Assembly (NCBI RefSeq): GCF_014237835.1
Contig: NZ_JACJVI010000013.1
Span: 82,257-146,256, forward strand
DNA length: 64,000 nt
DNA from: Rhizobium sp. AQ_MP
Lineage (GTDB): Bacteria; Pseudomonadota; Alphaproteobacteria; Rhizobiales; Rhizobiaceae
Reading direction: 5' to 3'
Positions within the stretch are counted from its first letter, which is position 1, and every line of letters begins with the position of its first letter. The position numbers and the translations under genes were made by a program. A model generated the notes under the pieces. The model saw only the letters and a list, made by a program, of their open reading frames with translations. It did no database searches and was not told where the DNA came from. Positions 1 through 12,357 of the stretch are shown piece after piece.

Positions 1-1
1 A

Positions 2-2854
2 AAGACCCCTCTGTCGGCAGCCGTCAGGCAGGCCGCCGAGGCGCTGCGCTATGGTGAGGAAAGTGCAACCGTCGTGCTCGTGACTGACGGTCTGGAGACC
101 TGCGAGGCGGACCCTTGTGCGCTGGCTTCGGAACTGGAGGCGGCAGGCGTCAATTTCACTGCCCATGTGGTCGGCTTCGGGCTGTCAAAGGAAGAGGGCG
201 CCCAAGTCGCCTGCCTCGCCGAAAACACGGGCGGGCGGTACATTGAGGCGGCAAATGCCGGCGCGCTCAGCGATGCACTGAGCGAAGCGATGACCATGGC
301 GCCGCCGCTAGAGACCACCCATTTCCCGGGCCGCCCACTCATGCCCAGAATTCAACTTCAGCCGACAGGGCAGTCGATCGGGCCTGAAGTTGCAACCCCG
401 CAGCAGCCCGATTTCCCCCGCGACGGTACAGCCGAAGAATGCCGCGCTTTGGCTGAATCCGATGTGGCAACTGCAGCCTGGATGTTCGAACCGCCCGGAA
501 GCTATTTCGTCGAAGAACCCCGCTGCCGTCTTTTCAGCTATTCGACGGAAATGGATTGGGCGGAATTGCCGCCGGAAGACGGCTGGGTTTCCGGTTTTAA
601 GACGGATGCAATCCTTTTTGTGCGTCCTCTAGAGGCGGCGGCAATTGAGCCCGGCAAGGCCGGTATGGTGAACCGGGGACCGTATGCGGTCGGCGTTGCG
701 CAGATTGAGCTCGGCGTCATTGAAGCTGGAAGCGAGACGGGCGGCGCAGCGCTCGCCTTGAGGCTCTACCCGATCGGGAACGTCACTCCGGACACTGCTA
801 TCACCTATAGTACGGTTGAAGGAACCAAAGGCGCCAAGGACGCTGCAATCGAGCTTGCCGCACCTGGTACCTATCTTCTCAGATTGGAAACCTGGGGCGG
901 AGACAAGCTCGACGAAATGGAAATCCTTGTCGAGACGGGCCCTGTCGTAACGCTCAAGGCTCCATCTGTCGTCGCACCGGGCGCCCCGATCGGAATTGAA
1001 ACCACAGGCAGTCAGTTGCGCAGCGACCGAATCGAGATCTGGCAGGGCGAAAACCAGATCGACTGGGGCCGAACACTCAGCGAACTTGCTGCGGGCCAGC
1101 CTCTGACTGCGCCGGCCGAACCAGGCACCTATGATCTCGTCTACAAGGGTTACGATGCGTCTGGTGAGCGCAGGGAAAAGGCGCGCCTTTCCTTCGACGT
1201 CGGCACGCCGGATGCGACGGGATCGGCAGGTGATGTACCGAAGAAAAAGGCTGACGCCGGCCCCGGCGCAGCCACCGATGTGGGCGAGGATGTTGCCTAT
1301 TCTTGCGAGGGGCCCGCGCCTTGCTCCGTCACCGATGCTCGCACCGGTCTTTCCTTTATGCTGCCCGCAGGCTGGTGGACGGATCATCCCACGACCGAGG
1401 GATACACGAGCGGTGCTCAAGCGGCAGGCGATGTTTTTCCCCCGCGGGTCAATTTCTTCCGCAAGGATACAGACGACGCGCTGGTCCTTGGCCCACGCCA
1501 GTGGACCGCCATGAACGGCCCATGCGAAAATGTGGGCGCTCTCGGCCAGTTCTGCATGTTTGAGAGCGCAGATCCGCAGGTTCTGGCCGCCTATCAGCTC
1601 GTTCGCACCACGCTGAAGTGGCAGGCCCGCCCATTAGGCCAACCGACTTCCGGAAATGCGCAGACAAGGCAGGACACGGCTGCTCTAGTGACAGCCAGCT
1701 TCCGTATCCCTCAAAACCTGCCGCAGCGACCTCTCTGGTGGTCTGCAGTCCCTGTGGGCCCGGGCATTCCAATGGATGCCTGGGCGCCGCAGGAGGAGTT
1801 GACCGTCGGGCAGGGAGAGTTTGTGCCTGGGCGCTATGAGGTGACAGCCACAACGACTGGTGAGCCGGAATACCGCGCAGTGGTCGATGTCATCGCCGGC
1901 GCCGAGAATGACTTTGTCATCCCGCCTGTCGCGGAAAATGGCAAGGGGCAGTCCTCCGCATCTGCGCCGGACATCGCGACCAGTGTAAGACAGGGCCTCG
2001 CCGGGCAGGATGCCGAAACGCAGGCGATGCTGGAAGCGCTCGTTGGGGCATTGGACGCCACGCCACGCACCTCACAAAACAGCGCCGCCAATGACTGCGG
2101 CGACGATGACGGACATGGTCCTGACGCCTGCGAGAACGGCATGGAGGCTGGCGGCAAGGCATTTTCGGACTACCCCTATCGATGCCTGCCAGGTGACCGG
2201 ACGGTTCCAAACTGCGACATACGGGATGGGCTGAGCAACCTCTTCTTCCACCTGCCGGAGAACTGGGTGGCTGAGGTGGAGCCTTCCGCCCCGTTCCCGC
2301 GTGCCGAATTTGCGGAGCAGGCGGGTTCAGCCCATTCGCTCTGGCTTAATCCGAGGGAATGGCCGCTTGGCAATCAGGGCTGTGTCCTGACACGGGTTGG
2401 GCAATTATGTGCGGATCCCGACAGGGGAGATGAAAAGCTTGCACGAGTGCTGCAGACCCTCCAGTTCACGCTGACCACAGGTCAGGTTCTGCGCCGTTGC
2501 GGCGACGCAGATTGTGACTTCGCCCACCCCAATCCTGCGCTCTCTGGAAAGCTGCCGGCGCTCTGGTCGGTCGAGGTTGGGCGCAGGCTGCCAGACGGTC
2601 GGGTCTCCACCTGGTTCTGGGATCGCGATCCCGCCGGTAATTTCAAGCTCATCGGTCTCAATCAGCCAGGTGGAGAGAATTGCCTTGAGGCCGGGGAGGC
2701 CCAGATGCTCTGCGAGTTCACACCCTACATTTCGACGGACGAGTTCGATCTCATCCGCAAAAACCTGAAAATCGGAACCTATGCGTCATCTGCTCCAAGA
2801 ACCCTTGCGCCTGCCGAATTCGACAGCGCCCTTTCCATAGTCAGGGGGAACTGA
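2..2854 (+). CDS. Secreted/periplasmic von Willebrand A-domain protein, 5' end cut by window edge
   Basis: The reading frame is open to the left edge, so the N-terminus (signal peptide and MIDAS DxSxS motif) lies outside the window; about 950 residues are visible. The first 90 residues are the second half of a VWA domain: the helix after KTPLSAAV, the strand VVLVTDGLETC with a conserved Asp, and a C-terminal helix. The remainder matches no family I can name. It contains a duplicated module of about 100 residues (near residues 435-540 and 735-845) with the shared pattern GLS..F.LP..W, a PR.W segment and a Cys pair around GQ.C; the many paired cysteines suggest an oxidising compartment. It is probably co-expressed with the next gene, which starts 3 bases after this stop. 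VWA assignment is firm; the role is unknown. Confidence 0.8.
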   Translation, partial: KTPLSAAVRQAAEALRYGEESATVVLVTDGLETCEADPCALASELEAAGVNFTAHVVGFGLSKEEGAQVACLAENTGGRYIEAANAGALSDALSEAMTMAPPLETTHFPGRPLMPRIQLQPTGQSIGPEVATPQQPDFPRDGTAEECRALAESDVATAAWMFEPPGSYFVEEPRCRLFSYSTEMDWAELPPEDGWVSGFKTDAILFVRPLEAAAIEPGKAGMVNRGPYAVGVAQIELGVIEAGSETGGAALALRLYPIGNVTPDTAITYSTVEGTKGAKDAAIELAAPGTYLLRLETWGGDKLDEMEILVETGPVVTLKAPSVVAPGAPIGIETTGSQLRSDRIEIWQGENQIDWGRTLSELAAGQPLTAPAEPGTYDLVYKGYDASGERREKARLSFDVGTPDATGSAGDVPKKKADAGPGAATDVGEDVAYSCEGPAPCSVTDARTGLSFMLPAGWWTDHPTTEGYTSGAQAAGDVFPPRVNFFRKDTDDALVLGPRQWTAMNGPCENVGALGQFCMFESADPQVLAAYQLVRTTLKWQARPLGQPTSGNAQTRQDTAALVTASFRIPQNLPQRPLWWSAVPVGPGIPMDAWAPQEELTVGQGEFVPGRYEVTATTTGEPEYRAVVDVIAGAENDFVIPPVAENGKGQSSASAPDIATSVRQGLAGQDAETQAMLEALVGALDATPRTSQNSAANDCGDDDGHGPDACENGMEAGGKAFSDYPYRCLPGDRTVPNCDIRDGLSNLFFHLPENWVAEVEPSAPFPRAEFAEQAGSAHSLWLNPREWPLGNQGCVLTRVGQLCADPDRGDEKLARVLQTLQFTLTTGQVLRRCGDADCDFAHPNPALSGKLPALWSVEVGRRLPDGRVSTWFWDRDPAGNFKLIGLNQPGGENCLEAGEAQMLCEFTPYISTDEFDLIRKNLKIGTYASSAPRTLAPAEFDSALSIVRGN

Positions 2855-2857
2855 ACC

Positions 2858-3718
2858 ATGCGCCGCCAAATCCTTGCGACAAGCCTCGTCCTTCTGGCGA
2901 CTGCCTCTGTTTCTTTCGCCGCTGGCGGTTGCAACAGTCCTGTGATCTCCATTGATGCAGACGGACAGGCGGAATTCATTTCCCCTGACCGGGAGGTAAA
3001 GCGCGACATGGAGACGTTCTTTGGTGCGTCGCCTCAGTCCGATTCTATTCTCGTCGTCGACGCGCGAAGACGTCAGGGCACATGGATCGCACGGACGGAC
3101 CTGCCAAGGGTCCTCGTCGGTTTCGGCGCTGAAAGTGATGGCTTTATCTACACGGGTCCAAGCCACTGCCTGCCACCCGGCTTGCCGATTGAGTTGCCGG
3201 AAAAAGAGCGCCAGCCGGAAGAGCTTCCACCCGGACAGCCGCCAATCGAACTTTTCCACAATATCGAGCCGCAGTCCGGTCTTTGGCAGGCGCGTCTCGG
3301 TGACACGCGGCTTGAAGGTTGCCCAAGCCTGATGCAACAGGCGTTTCCGAAGTCGCCTGGTGCCCTGCCAGCAGAATGGCTGGCGCCGCGAAAACTCGAT
3401 TTCGAGACGCCGTTCCATCCCGACCAGCTTGAAATGTCTCGACGACTGTCGGCCGAAGGGCTGAGCTCGATTGCTTGGCGCAATGCGGGGGAGAATGCCT
3501 GGACGACCGAAGTCTTTCCTGAGCTTTTCGGCCAGATGCCCGCGGGGCAGGGGGCAGGCAGCAAGATGACCTGGCGCCTCACGCTCAAGAGTGAGACGGA
3601 GATCGAGCATGTCTCTACTGTTCAGATCGTTTTGCCGAAGGAAGCCGCCGCCGTGCTGGGCGGAAGTGCCAACTGCCGCATGATCAGTCGTAACCATTGG
3701 GTCAGGGTTTCTGATTGA
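2858..3718 (+). CDS. Hypothetical secreted protein
   Basis: A 286-residue protein with a clear Sec signal peptide (MRRQ followed by a hydrophobic stretch ending near SFAAGG) and no further membrane segment. A Pro/Glu-rich linker lies near residues 105-130. Cysteines sit early (GGCNS), in the middle and near the C-terminus. I do not recognise a domain. It follows the VWA protein by only 3 bases and shares its secretory character, so the two may work together, but this is inferred from position only. Confidence 0.65.
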   Translation: MRRQILATSLVLLATASVSFAAGGCNSPVISIDADGQAEFISPDREVKRDMETFFGASPQSDSILVVDARRRQGTWIARTDLPRVLVGFGAESDGFIYTGPSHCLPPGLPIELPEKERQPEELPPGQPPIELFHNIEPQSGLWQARLGDTRLEGCPSLMQQAFPKSPGALPAEWLAPRKLDFETPFHPDQLEMSRRLSAEGLSSIAWRNAGENAWTTEVFPELFGQMPAGQGAGSKMTWRLTLKSETEIEHVSTVQIVLPKEAAAVLGGSANCRMISRNHWVRVSD

Positions 3719-4258
3719 TCTGAGCGATTGTGAGTACACCGAAAAACGAGGCGAGCGGGAGAGCAAGGATCTGTGATTCAGCCAGCCACATATCGCTCCG
3801 ACCGCGTGGGAATGAAGGTCCCTAGCCGATTTTACCAGACCCGTTTCAGGACGAAGGATGGCCTGATGAGCGGCCCTCATCATTCTTCAAGTTGTTGAGA
3901 AGACGTCGCTTTTCTGTGAAAAACAGCCGCCGAATTTTCGCGGAAAACCGACCTAGAATCGTCCGCTGGAGAGCCTATATTCTCACATAATTTCAAAGGC
4001 TTAGCAAAGTTGCCTTTGATTTACCTGTGTTTTCCTACCGCGAGCGACCGTGGATGCCATCTTTGTGCCCTGGCTTTGGGCCGACGTCAACATGGCGGGA
4101 GAGCGGCAATTGTTTCCGCTGCCGAGCGCCAAGCCGGAGGTGAAGCTAGCGTTTTGCGTACCGCTTCATCTGTGTCGCCATAGTCGTCCGCTCCGAGTGA
4201 GCTTTTGAAGCAAGGTTGCCCGTCGGTATTGGGTTGGCACATTGTCGGTTCGACAAAG
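3719..4258. other. 540-bp intergenic region without a recognisable gene
   Basis: The region lies between the convergent ends of the secreted protein gene and the LacI gene. I see no convincing ORF. A weak stem (AAAGGC pairing with GCCTTT, near 3996-4017) is followed by a short T-containing stretch and could be a terminator for the plus-strand genes, but pairing is only 6 bp. Confidence 0.3.
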
Positions 4259-5284
4259 TCATATGCTGCGGCGGATCACGACCTTCGGCTGAACCACCAC
4301 ATGCTGCGCCTCTTCACGTCCTTCGATGCGGCTGAGCAGCAACTCACTCGCGCGAGCTCCAAGCTCAGATGGGTTCTGGTTGACGCTGGAGAGGCTGACG
4401 GCTGGCTGTCCAGCGAGCGAACAATCGTCATAGCCGATGACGGCAAGCGAGCCGGGGACCTCCACGCCCGCCCCGTGGCAGGCTGCGAGCAGAGGGATTG
4501 CATCGAGATCGGACCACGCGAAGATCGCGCGCGGTCTGTCTTTCGAAGAGAGGAGGGCGGCCAGTTCCCTCGCCCTGGGCTCGCTTGGGTGGGGGTGGCG
4601 GATGATCCGTGTCTTGTCTTCCAACCCGATCTCAGCCATGGCCGCCTTATATCCCGCCTCACGCTGCGCCGCGACGACCGAACCGGGGCTGTCCGACCTG
4701 TTATAGCTCAGCATGGCGATGTCGCTGTAGCCCCGGGATGCCAGCGCTTCGATGGCCATCTGCGCGCCCACGAAATCGTCCGAATTGACCGTGTCGTACA
4801 AGGTTGCCTGGGGTTCATGATGGGCAATGGCGACGATGGGGATCTGGGTCGCATAGTGCGCCACCACACTTCCTGAGATCTGCGGCCCGATCAGGACCAG
4901 GCCATCCATCCTCGTGTCGATCATCGACTCGATCATCGATGTCTCAAGCTTGGAGGCCGCGCGGCCGACGCCGACCATAGCCTTGTAATTGGCCTTCTCG
5001 AGCCCGGCGTCGATCCCTTCAAGCAGAACCGGGACGAACGGGTTGGTGAGTTCCACGACGAGGATGCCCACAGTGTAAGTCCTGCCACGCATGGCGCGTG
5101 CTGCCGTCGACGGACGATACTTCAAAAGGTCGATGGCGTTTTCGACCTTGGTGCGCAGTGCCTCTGATACACCATAGGCATTGCGCAGAACCTTGGACAC
5201 AGCGGCCACCGAAACGCCCGCATGCTCGGCGACATGGCGGATCGTCACGCGATCAGTCGATGAGCCAAGCTTCTGTTTTTCCAT
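4259..5284 (-). CDS. LacI-family transcriptional regulator, probable repressor of the rhamnosidase operon
   Basis: A 341-residue LacI/GalR regulator. The N-terminal helix-turn-helix reads VTIRHVAEHAGVSVAAVSKVL (split: recognition helix VSVAAVSKVLR), followed by a hinge-like KYRPSTAARAM segment and a periplasmic-binding-protein-like effector domain that ends in the usual VVIRRS tail. It is divergent from the GH78/ABC operon, sharing a 150-bp intergenic region that contains a palindrome, which is the typical arrangement for a local repressor. The effector is presumably a rhamnoside or rhamnose-derived sugar; that is inference from context. Confidence 0.88.
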   Translation of the reverse strand: MEKQKLGSSTDRVTIRHVAEHAGVSVAAVSKVLRNAYGVSEALRTKVENAIDLLKYRPSTAARAMRGRTYTVGILVVELTNPFVPVLLEGIDAGLEKANYKAMVGVGRAASKLETSMIESMIDTRMDGLVLIGPQISGSVVAHYATQIPIVAIAHHEPQATLYDTVNSDDFVGAQMAIEALASRGYSDIAMLSYNRSDSPGSVVAAQREAGYKAAMAEIGLEDKTRIIRHPHPSEPRARELAALLSSKDRPRAIFAWSDLDAIPLLAACHGAGVEVPGSLAVIGYDDCSLAGQPAVSLSSVNQNPSELGARASELLLSRIEGREEAQHVVVQPKVVIRRSI

Positions 5285-5317
5285 CGGTATTCCCGTCTGC
5301 GCATGATCCTTGCATCC

Positions 5318-5346
5318 ACTATATGCAAAAAGCGCTTGCGCGGCAA
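5318..5346 (-). promoter_or_regulatory. Putative lacI promoter with LacI-type palindrome in its spacer
   Basis: On the minus strand a -35-like TTGCCG (5346-5341) and a -10-like TATAGT (5323-5318) are separated by exactly 17 bp. The spacer contains the palindrome AAGCGCTT (5330-5337), flanked by further partial symmetry, typical of the CG-centred LacI-family operators. Binding here would block lacI transcription and lies about 100 bp upstream of the divergent rhamnosidase start. No footprint or motif search was possible. Confidence 0.45.
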
Positions 5347-5433
5347 ACGAGTTTGTAGAATGATATACATAGAACGATACACAAAATGATCGGTGCGGCC
5401 TGGTGGGTATGCGTCGGCGGGAGAAGAGACACC

Positions 5434-7758
<2,325 letters not shown>

Positions 7759-7822
7759 TATGGCCGCGGGCGCTGCCCGCAGCCAGTGAATGATCAAGTG
7801 GTCAATAGAGGAGGAAACGACC

Positions 7823-9097
7823 ATGAGAATGACTGCAAGAACAATTCTGGCCGCATCGCTTGCCAGTCTTCTGGCGAGTGCCGCCCATGCCGACGTAACG
7901 CTCACCATCCTGGCTGATACCAATCCTGAAACAATAAGTTTTCTGGATGTTCTGACCAAGGCCTACAGCGAGAAACGTCCTGATATCAGTTTCGACATCG
8001 AGAACCGCGCAGGTGGGGCGGAAGGCGACAACATTGTCAAGACCCGCCTTGCCACCGGAGAGATGGCCGACATCTTCCAGTACAATTCAGGTTCGCTCTT
8101 CCAGGCGCTGAAGCCGGAGCAGACGCTGGCGGATCTCTCTGGCATGCCGAATGCCGGCAATATTGCCGAGAGTTTTCGCTCGGTCGTCAGTGCGGCCGAC
8201 GGTTCTGTGCGAGGCGTTCCCTTTGGTCCGGCCATGGGCGGCGGTATCTTCTACAACAGGAAGATCTACGCAGAACTCGGGCTGGAAGTGCCAAAAACCT
8301 GGGCCGACTTCATCGCCAACAGCGAGAAGGTCAAGGCGGCTGGCAAGGTCGGCATCGCTCAGACCTATGGTGACACCTGGACGTCCCAGCTCTTCGTGTT
8401 GGCCGACTACTACAACGTCAACGCCGCAGCCCCAAGCTTCGCCAAGGACTTTACCGACAACAAGGCGAAATTCGCAACGACACCCGCGGCGGCCAAGGGT
8501 TTCGAGCGCCTCGAGCAGACCGGCCAAGCCGGATTGTTCAACGCTGATTTTGGAGCTGCCAAGTTCGATGATGGCATGCGTATGGTGGCGACGGGGGAGG
8601 CGGCCCATTATCCGATGCTGACCTTCGGGATCGGCAATGTCGCACAAAACTATCCGGACAATCTGGCTGATCTCGGTTTCTTCGCACAGCCGGGCGATGA
8701 CGCCGCAAAGAATGGCCTGACTATCTGGATGCCATCTGCGCTCTACAGTCCGTCCAGCGCCGAGAATGGCGAAGAAGCCAAGAAATTCCTCGATTGGGTT
8801 GCCTCCAAGGAAGCCTGCGAATTGATGGCGAAGGCTGTTCCCTCGGGTCCCTATCTGATCAACGACTGCCAGCTTCCCGCAGATGTGCCGCAGGCCGTCA
8901 AGGACATGCTGCCTTACTTCGAAGCCGAGGGTGGCACGGCCCCTGCGCTCGAATTCCTCTCTCCGGTCAAAGGCCCAGCTCTCGAGCAGATCACGGTTGA
9001 GGTCGGTACCGGTATTCGTTCGGCTGCCGAAGCGGCCGCCCTTTATGATCAAGATGTCGAAAAGCAGGCCAAGCAACTCGGCCTTCCGAACTGGTAA
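7823..9097 (+). CDS. Sugar ABC transporter substrate-binding protein (CUT1, family 1)
   Basis: About 424 residues with a signal peptide (MRMTARTILAASLASLLASA, cleavage near AHA). The mature protein shows the family-1 solute-binding pattern: an ADTNPET-type N-terminal strand, GDNIVKTRLATGEMADI, a GGGIFYNRKIYAELGLEVPKTW hinge region (residues split by the domain crossover) and a C-terminal lobe. The start at 7823 is preceded by GAGGAGG; the earlier in-frame ATG at 7790 is not. Placed directly after the rhamnosidase, it probably binds a rhamnose-containing oligosaccharide. Confidence 0.88.
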   Translation: MRMTARTILAASLASLLASAAHADVTLTILADTNPETISFLDVLTKAYSEKRPDISFDIENRAGGAEGDNIVKTRLATGEMADIFQYNSGSLFQALKPEQTLADLSGMPNAGNIAESFRSVVSAADGSVRGVPFGPAMGGGIFYNRKIYAELGLEVPKTWADFIANSEKVKAAGKVGIAQTYGDTWTSQLFVLADYYNVNAAAPSFAKDFTDNKAKFATTPAAAKGFERLEQTGQAGLFNADFGAAKFDDGMRMVATGEAAHYPMLTFGIGNVAQNYPDNLADLGFFAQPGDDAAKNGLTIWMPSALYSPSSAENGEEAKKFLDWVASKEACELMAKAVPSGPYLINDCQLPADVPQAVKDMLPYFEAEGGTAPALEFLSPVKGPALEQITVEVGTGIRSAAEAAALYDQDVEKQAKQLGLPNW

Positions 9098-9112
9098 CCT
9101 CCCGCCAGTCGA

Positions 9113-9144
9113 ACCCCGTCCGGTCTCCCAGGTCCGGGCGGGGT
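9113..9144 (+). other. Intercistronic RNA hairpin after the binding-protein gene
   Basis: Arms of 11 nt (9113-9123 and 9134-9144) pair with one G-U and leave a 10-nt loop. No U-tract follows, so it is more likely an mRNA-stabilising or partial-attenuation structure that raises binding-protein expression relative to the permeases. Confidence 0.5.
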
Positions 9145-9162
9145 CTGCATCGGAGAAGAGAC

Positions 9163-10026
9163 ATGGTCACGCAGAAATCCCCTTATCCCTACTGGTTCGT
9201 GCTGCCGGCTGCCATCGTGTTTTCGGTGCTGTTCCTGGCTCCGACATTCGCGTCCTTCTGGTTCAGTCTGACGCGGTGGGACCTGTTCTCGGCCGAGTTC
9301 ATCGGCCTGGAGAACTACCGGCAATTCCTGCGGGAGCCTTTCCTGATCCAGGGCACGGTCAACACGCTCATTTATGCGATGGCAACGTCGGCCACCAAAT
9401 CCATCCTTGGCTTGCTGCTCGCAGTGCTTTTGACATCGGGTATATGGGCTCAGGGGTTTTTGAGGACGGTGGTCTTCTTTCCCGTCCTTGTGTCGACCAT
9501 CGGAGTTGGCATCACCTTCGCGGTGCTCATGCACCCGACGAACGGCATGATCAATGTGGCGTTGAATGCTGTCGGGCTTCCAGGTCCCGGCTGGCTGACC
9601 GATCCTTCGCTGGCGCTCTATTCGGTCATCCTTGTCGATCTCTGGAAAGGGGTCGGTCTTGCGACGCTGATCTATATTGCCGGTCTCGCAACGATCAGCC
9701 AGGACTACTATGAGGCTGCACGGATCGACGGTGCCACCCGCACGCAGATGTTCTTTCGCGTCACGGTGCCCTTGGTGCGTCCGGCCACCGTCACCGTGGT
9801 GACACTGTCACTCATCGGCGGCCTTCGCAGTTTCGATCTCATCTGGGCCATGACCCGAGGCGGCCCAGGCTTCTCCTCGGATGTGCTGGCGAGCGTCATC
9901 TACAAGCAATACCAGGCTGGCTTCTACGGTCTCTCGACGGCGGGCAATGTCGTCCTGTTCTTGTTGATTGCGCTGATCATTCTGCCACTGACAGCGTGGT
10001 TCAATCGTCGGGAGGTGGATCTATGA
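9163..10026 (+). CDS. Sugar ABC transporter permease, CUT1 (MalF/UgpA type)
   Basis: A 287-residue inner-membrane protein with six predicted transmembrane segments. The cytoplasmic EAA loop that contacts the ATPase is visible as YYEAARIDGATRTQMFFRVT followed by PLVRP. GGAGAAGAG precedes the start by about 6 bases. Its stop overlaps the start of the second permease by 4 bases (ATGA). Confidence 0.9.
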   Translation: MVTQKSPYPYWFVLPAAIVFSVLFLAPTFASFWFSLTRWDLFSAEFIGLENYRQFLREPFLIQGTVNTLIYAMATSATKSILGLLLAVLLTSGIWAQGFLRTVVFFPVLVSTIGVGITFAVLMHPTNGMINVALNAVGLPGPGWLTDPSLALYSVILVDLWKGVGLATLIYIAGLATISQDYYEAARIDGATRTQMFFRVTVPLVRPATVTVVTLSLIGGLRSFDLIWAMTRGGPGFSSDVLASVIYKQYQAGFYGLSTAGNVVLFLLIALIILPLTAWFNRREVDL

Positions 10027-10847
10027 CCCGTCGTCAGCTCTACACAGGCATAGTCTCGCTTGCACTTGCGTCCATCATCTTCATCCTACCCTTCATATTC
10101 ATTTTCCTGACGGCAGCTAAAACACGTCAGGACGCCTCGCGCCTGACATTCACCTGGCCTGTTGAATGGCAGTTGTGGGAAAATTTCCTGCAGGTGCTGG
10201 AGACCCGCAACTATCTCCTGCTGCTTGCCTATTTCAACTCGACTGTCATCACGGTCTTTGCGGTGACACTGCTCGTGCTCTTCGGCGCCATGGTGGGCTA
10301 TGTCCTGCAGCGACGCCCTTCACGCTGGAACAAGGTGATCTATGGTTTCGTCCTGGCCGGTCTGATGATTCCGCCGGCGGTTGTACCGACAATCTGGGTG
10401 CTGCAGTCCATCGGTCTGTTCAAGACGATCACCGGCATGATCTTCATCCAGGTTGCCTATGGTCTCGCCTTCTCGGTTCTGCTGTTCCGCAGCTTTATCG
10501 CGACCATCCCCCGCGACCTCGATGAGGCGGCGCTGATCGACGGGGCAACGCCTTTGCAGATCTTCTTCCGTGTGATCCTGCCGCTTCTGAAGCCGGTCAC
10601 GGTGACCGTTATCGTCGTGCAGTCGATCACCATCTTCAACGACTTCACCAACCCGCTCTACTATCTGCCGGGCCGCGAAAACGTGACGGTGCAGCTCACG
10701 CTCTATAACTTCCAGGGCCAGTTCCAGACCCAGTTCAATCTGCTCTTCATGAACATCCTGCTGGTCACCATCCCACCGCTTATCGTCTACATCTTCTTCA
10801 ACCGACAGATCGTGGCCGGCATGACCGCCGGTGCCGTCAAAGGATAG
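10023..10847 (+). CDS. Sugar ABC transporter permease, CUT1 (MalG/UgpE type)
   Basis: About 274 residues, six membrane segments and an EAA loop ([20 protein letters not shown] then LPLLKP). The chosen start overlaps the upstream stop by 4 bases and follows GGGAGGTGG, so translation is coupled to the first permease. An in-frame ATG-less extension upstream lies inside the first permease gene and is not used. Confidence 0.9.
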   Translation: MTRRQLYTGIVSLALASIIFILPFIFIFLTAAKTRQDASRLTFTWPVEWQLWENFLQVLETRNYLLLLAYFNSTVITVFAVTLLVLFGAMVGYVLQRRPSRWNKVIYGFVLAGLMIPPAVVPTIWVLQSIGLFKTITGMIFIQVAYGLAFSVLLFRSFIATIPRDLDEAALIDGATPLQIFFRVILPLLKPVTVTVIVVQSITIFNDFTNPLYYLPGRENVTVQLTLYNFQGQFQTQFNLLFMNILLVTIPPLIVYIFFNRQIVAGMTAGAVKG

Positions 10848-10851
10848 TCGC

Positions 10852-11832
10852 ATGACCAGTGTCGTTCTCAAGGAGATCCGCAAAAGCTTCGGCAGCCTCG
10901 AGGTCATCAAGGGCATCGACCTGGCTGTTGAAAGGGGCGAGTTCTGCGTCTTTGTCGGTCCGTCCGGCTGTGGAAAGTCCACGCTGCTTCGGATGATCTC
11001 GGGCTTGGAAACGTCGAGTTCGGGCCAGATCGTCATCGACGGCGAGGATGTGACCCACGCCGAGCCATCGAAGCGTGGGATCGCCATGGTCTTCCAATCC
11101 TATGCGCTCTATCCGCATCTGACCGTGCGCGAGAACATCGGCTTCGGGCTGTCGCTCGCTGGTCGCCCGAAGAGCGAGATCGCCGAGAAGGTCGAGAAGA
11201 CGGCGGAGAGCCTGCAATTGACCCATCTCCTCGATCGCAAGCCAAAGGCCCTGTCCGGCGGGCAGCGCCAGCGGGTGGCGATCGGGCGTGCGATTATCCG
11301 CAATCCCAAGGTCTTCCTGTTCGACGAGCCACTCTCGAACCTCGATGCAGCGCTTCGTTCGCAGATGCGGATGGAACTGACCGACCTGCATTCGAAACTC
11401 GGCGCCACCATGATCTACGTCACCCACGACCAGGTCGAGGCGATGACCATGGCCGACAAGATCGTAGTCCTGAACGCAGGACGTATCGAGCAGGTCGGCT
11501 CGCCGATGGACCTCTATAACAACCCCGTCAGCCCCTTCGTTGCCGGTTTCATCGGCTCGCCGAAAATGAACCTTTACGATGGCGAGGTTGCCGCCGCAGA
11601 AGATTGCGCCACCTACGGCATCCGCCCCGAGCATCTCGTTCTGTCGAAGAGCGAGGGCAAATGGCAGGGGCGGGTCCGCCACATCGAACGATTGGGCGCA
11701 GATACCGTGGTCTACCTCGATCACCCCACGCTGAAGCAGATCGTTGCCCGCGTTACCGGTGATTTCGAGATCGCATCCGGGGAGGTGGTCCATGCCTCAC
11801 CGATGAGCGGCAAGGAACACCGATTCTTGTAG
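10852..11832 (+). CDS. ABC transporter ATPase, MalK/UgpC type
   Basis: About 326 residues. Walker [11 protein letters not shown]-loop [12 protein letters not shown], signature [14 protein letters not shown], Walker [13 protein letters not shown] and switch His in [10 protein letters not shown] are all intact. The regulatory/TOBE tail (IRPEHL onwards) is shorter than in classical MalK. It begins 4 bases after the second permease stop with AAAGGA upstream. It completes the rhamnoside import system. Confidence 0.9.
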   Translation: MTSVVLKEIRKSFGSLEVIKGIDLAVERGEFCVFVGPSGCGKSTLLRMISGLETSSSGQIVIDGEDVTHAEPSKRGIAMVFQSYALYPHLTVRENIGFGLSLAGRPKSEIAEKVEKTAESLQLTHLLDRKPKALSGGQRQRVAIGRAIIRNPKVFLFDEPLSNLDAALRSQMRMELTDLHSKLGATMIYVTHDQVEAMTMADKIVVLNAGRIEQVGSPMDLYNNPVSPFVAGFIGSPKMNLYDGEVAAAEDCATYGIRPEHLVLSKSEGKWQGRVRHIERLGADTVVYLDHPTLKQIVARVTGDFEIASGEVVHASPMSGKEHRFL

Positions 11833-11955
11833 TTTAAAAGACCCAGGTTGGTCGCTATTGCTGCCAATGGAGCCAATGGTGTTGGCTCGAAAGTCAACAT
11901 GATTGAACTTTGGCTTATGAGCGGATGACGGTTGTCTGAAGGGCGAACAGGTTAG
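11833..11955. other. Non-coding stretch between the ABC operon and the IS3 remnant
   Basis: No gene, promoter or strong terminator is visible; the plus-strand operon ends here without an obvious U-tracted hairpin. Together with 12193-12357 it makes up the decayed DNA around the IS remnant. Confidence 0.3.
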
Positions 11956-12192
11956 CGCCTGCAGGAGGCGGAGGCGGGGAATGCCTGGTTGCGGCGTGCC
12001 GTCTCAGATCTCGCCCTGGACAAGATGAGCCTGGTCCGCAGCCGCGAGATGCTTGCAAAACCGGTGTCTGACAAAGCTCCCATGGATCATGTCATCAGGA
12101 AATGGCCGTTTCCGGAGACGGCCAGGCGGAGATTGCGGGCCAGCATCCACGACCACGAGGCATTGACCGTCCGGGCTCTCGCTCTCTTGTGA
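11956..12192 (+). pseudogene. Decayed IS3-family transposase fragment (OrfA end / OrfB start)
   Basis: The frame reads E.GNAWLRRAVSDLALDKMSLV, which closely resembles the C-terminal part of IS3 OrfA proteins (ENxxLRRxVSDLxLDKxxL). Downstream in the same frame, PMDHVIRKW.FPETARRRL and DHEAL resemble the start of OrfB. Neither gene is complete and no start codon is preserved. This fragment sits on the left side of the rha locus, with a second IS3 remnant on its right side at 23.5-23.8 kb. Confidence 0.5.
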
Positions 12193-12357
12193 GCTTTTAT
12201 GGTCGCACCACAACACCTGCTGATGCCCGATTACAGCAACCGAAGGCCGCTGGAGGCAACCCAAGACTGGAACAAGACTCGGGCGCAGACCCGAAGCGCG
12301 TGAGTTTGCATCCAGTCCAAAGGCCCAAGCATCAACTAGCCATACTTATAAATGCGG

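Noticed and set aside
5386..5433. Upstream ATG for the rhamnosidase
   Set aside because: No ribosome site, whereas the in-frame ATG at 5434 has a good one; the 16 extra residues do not fit the family.
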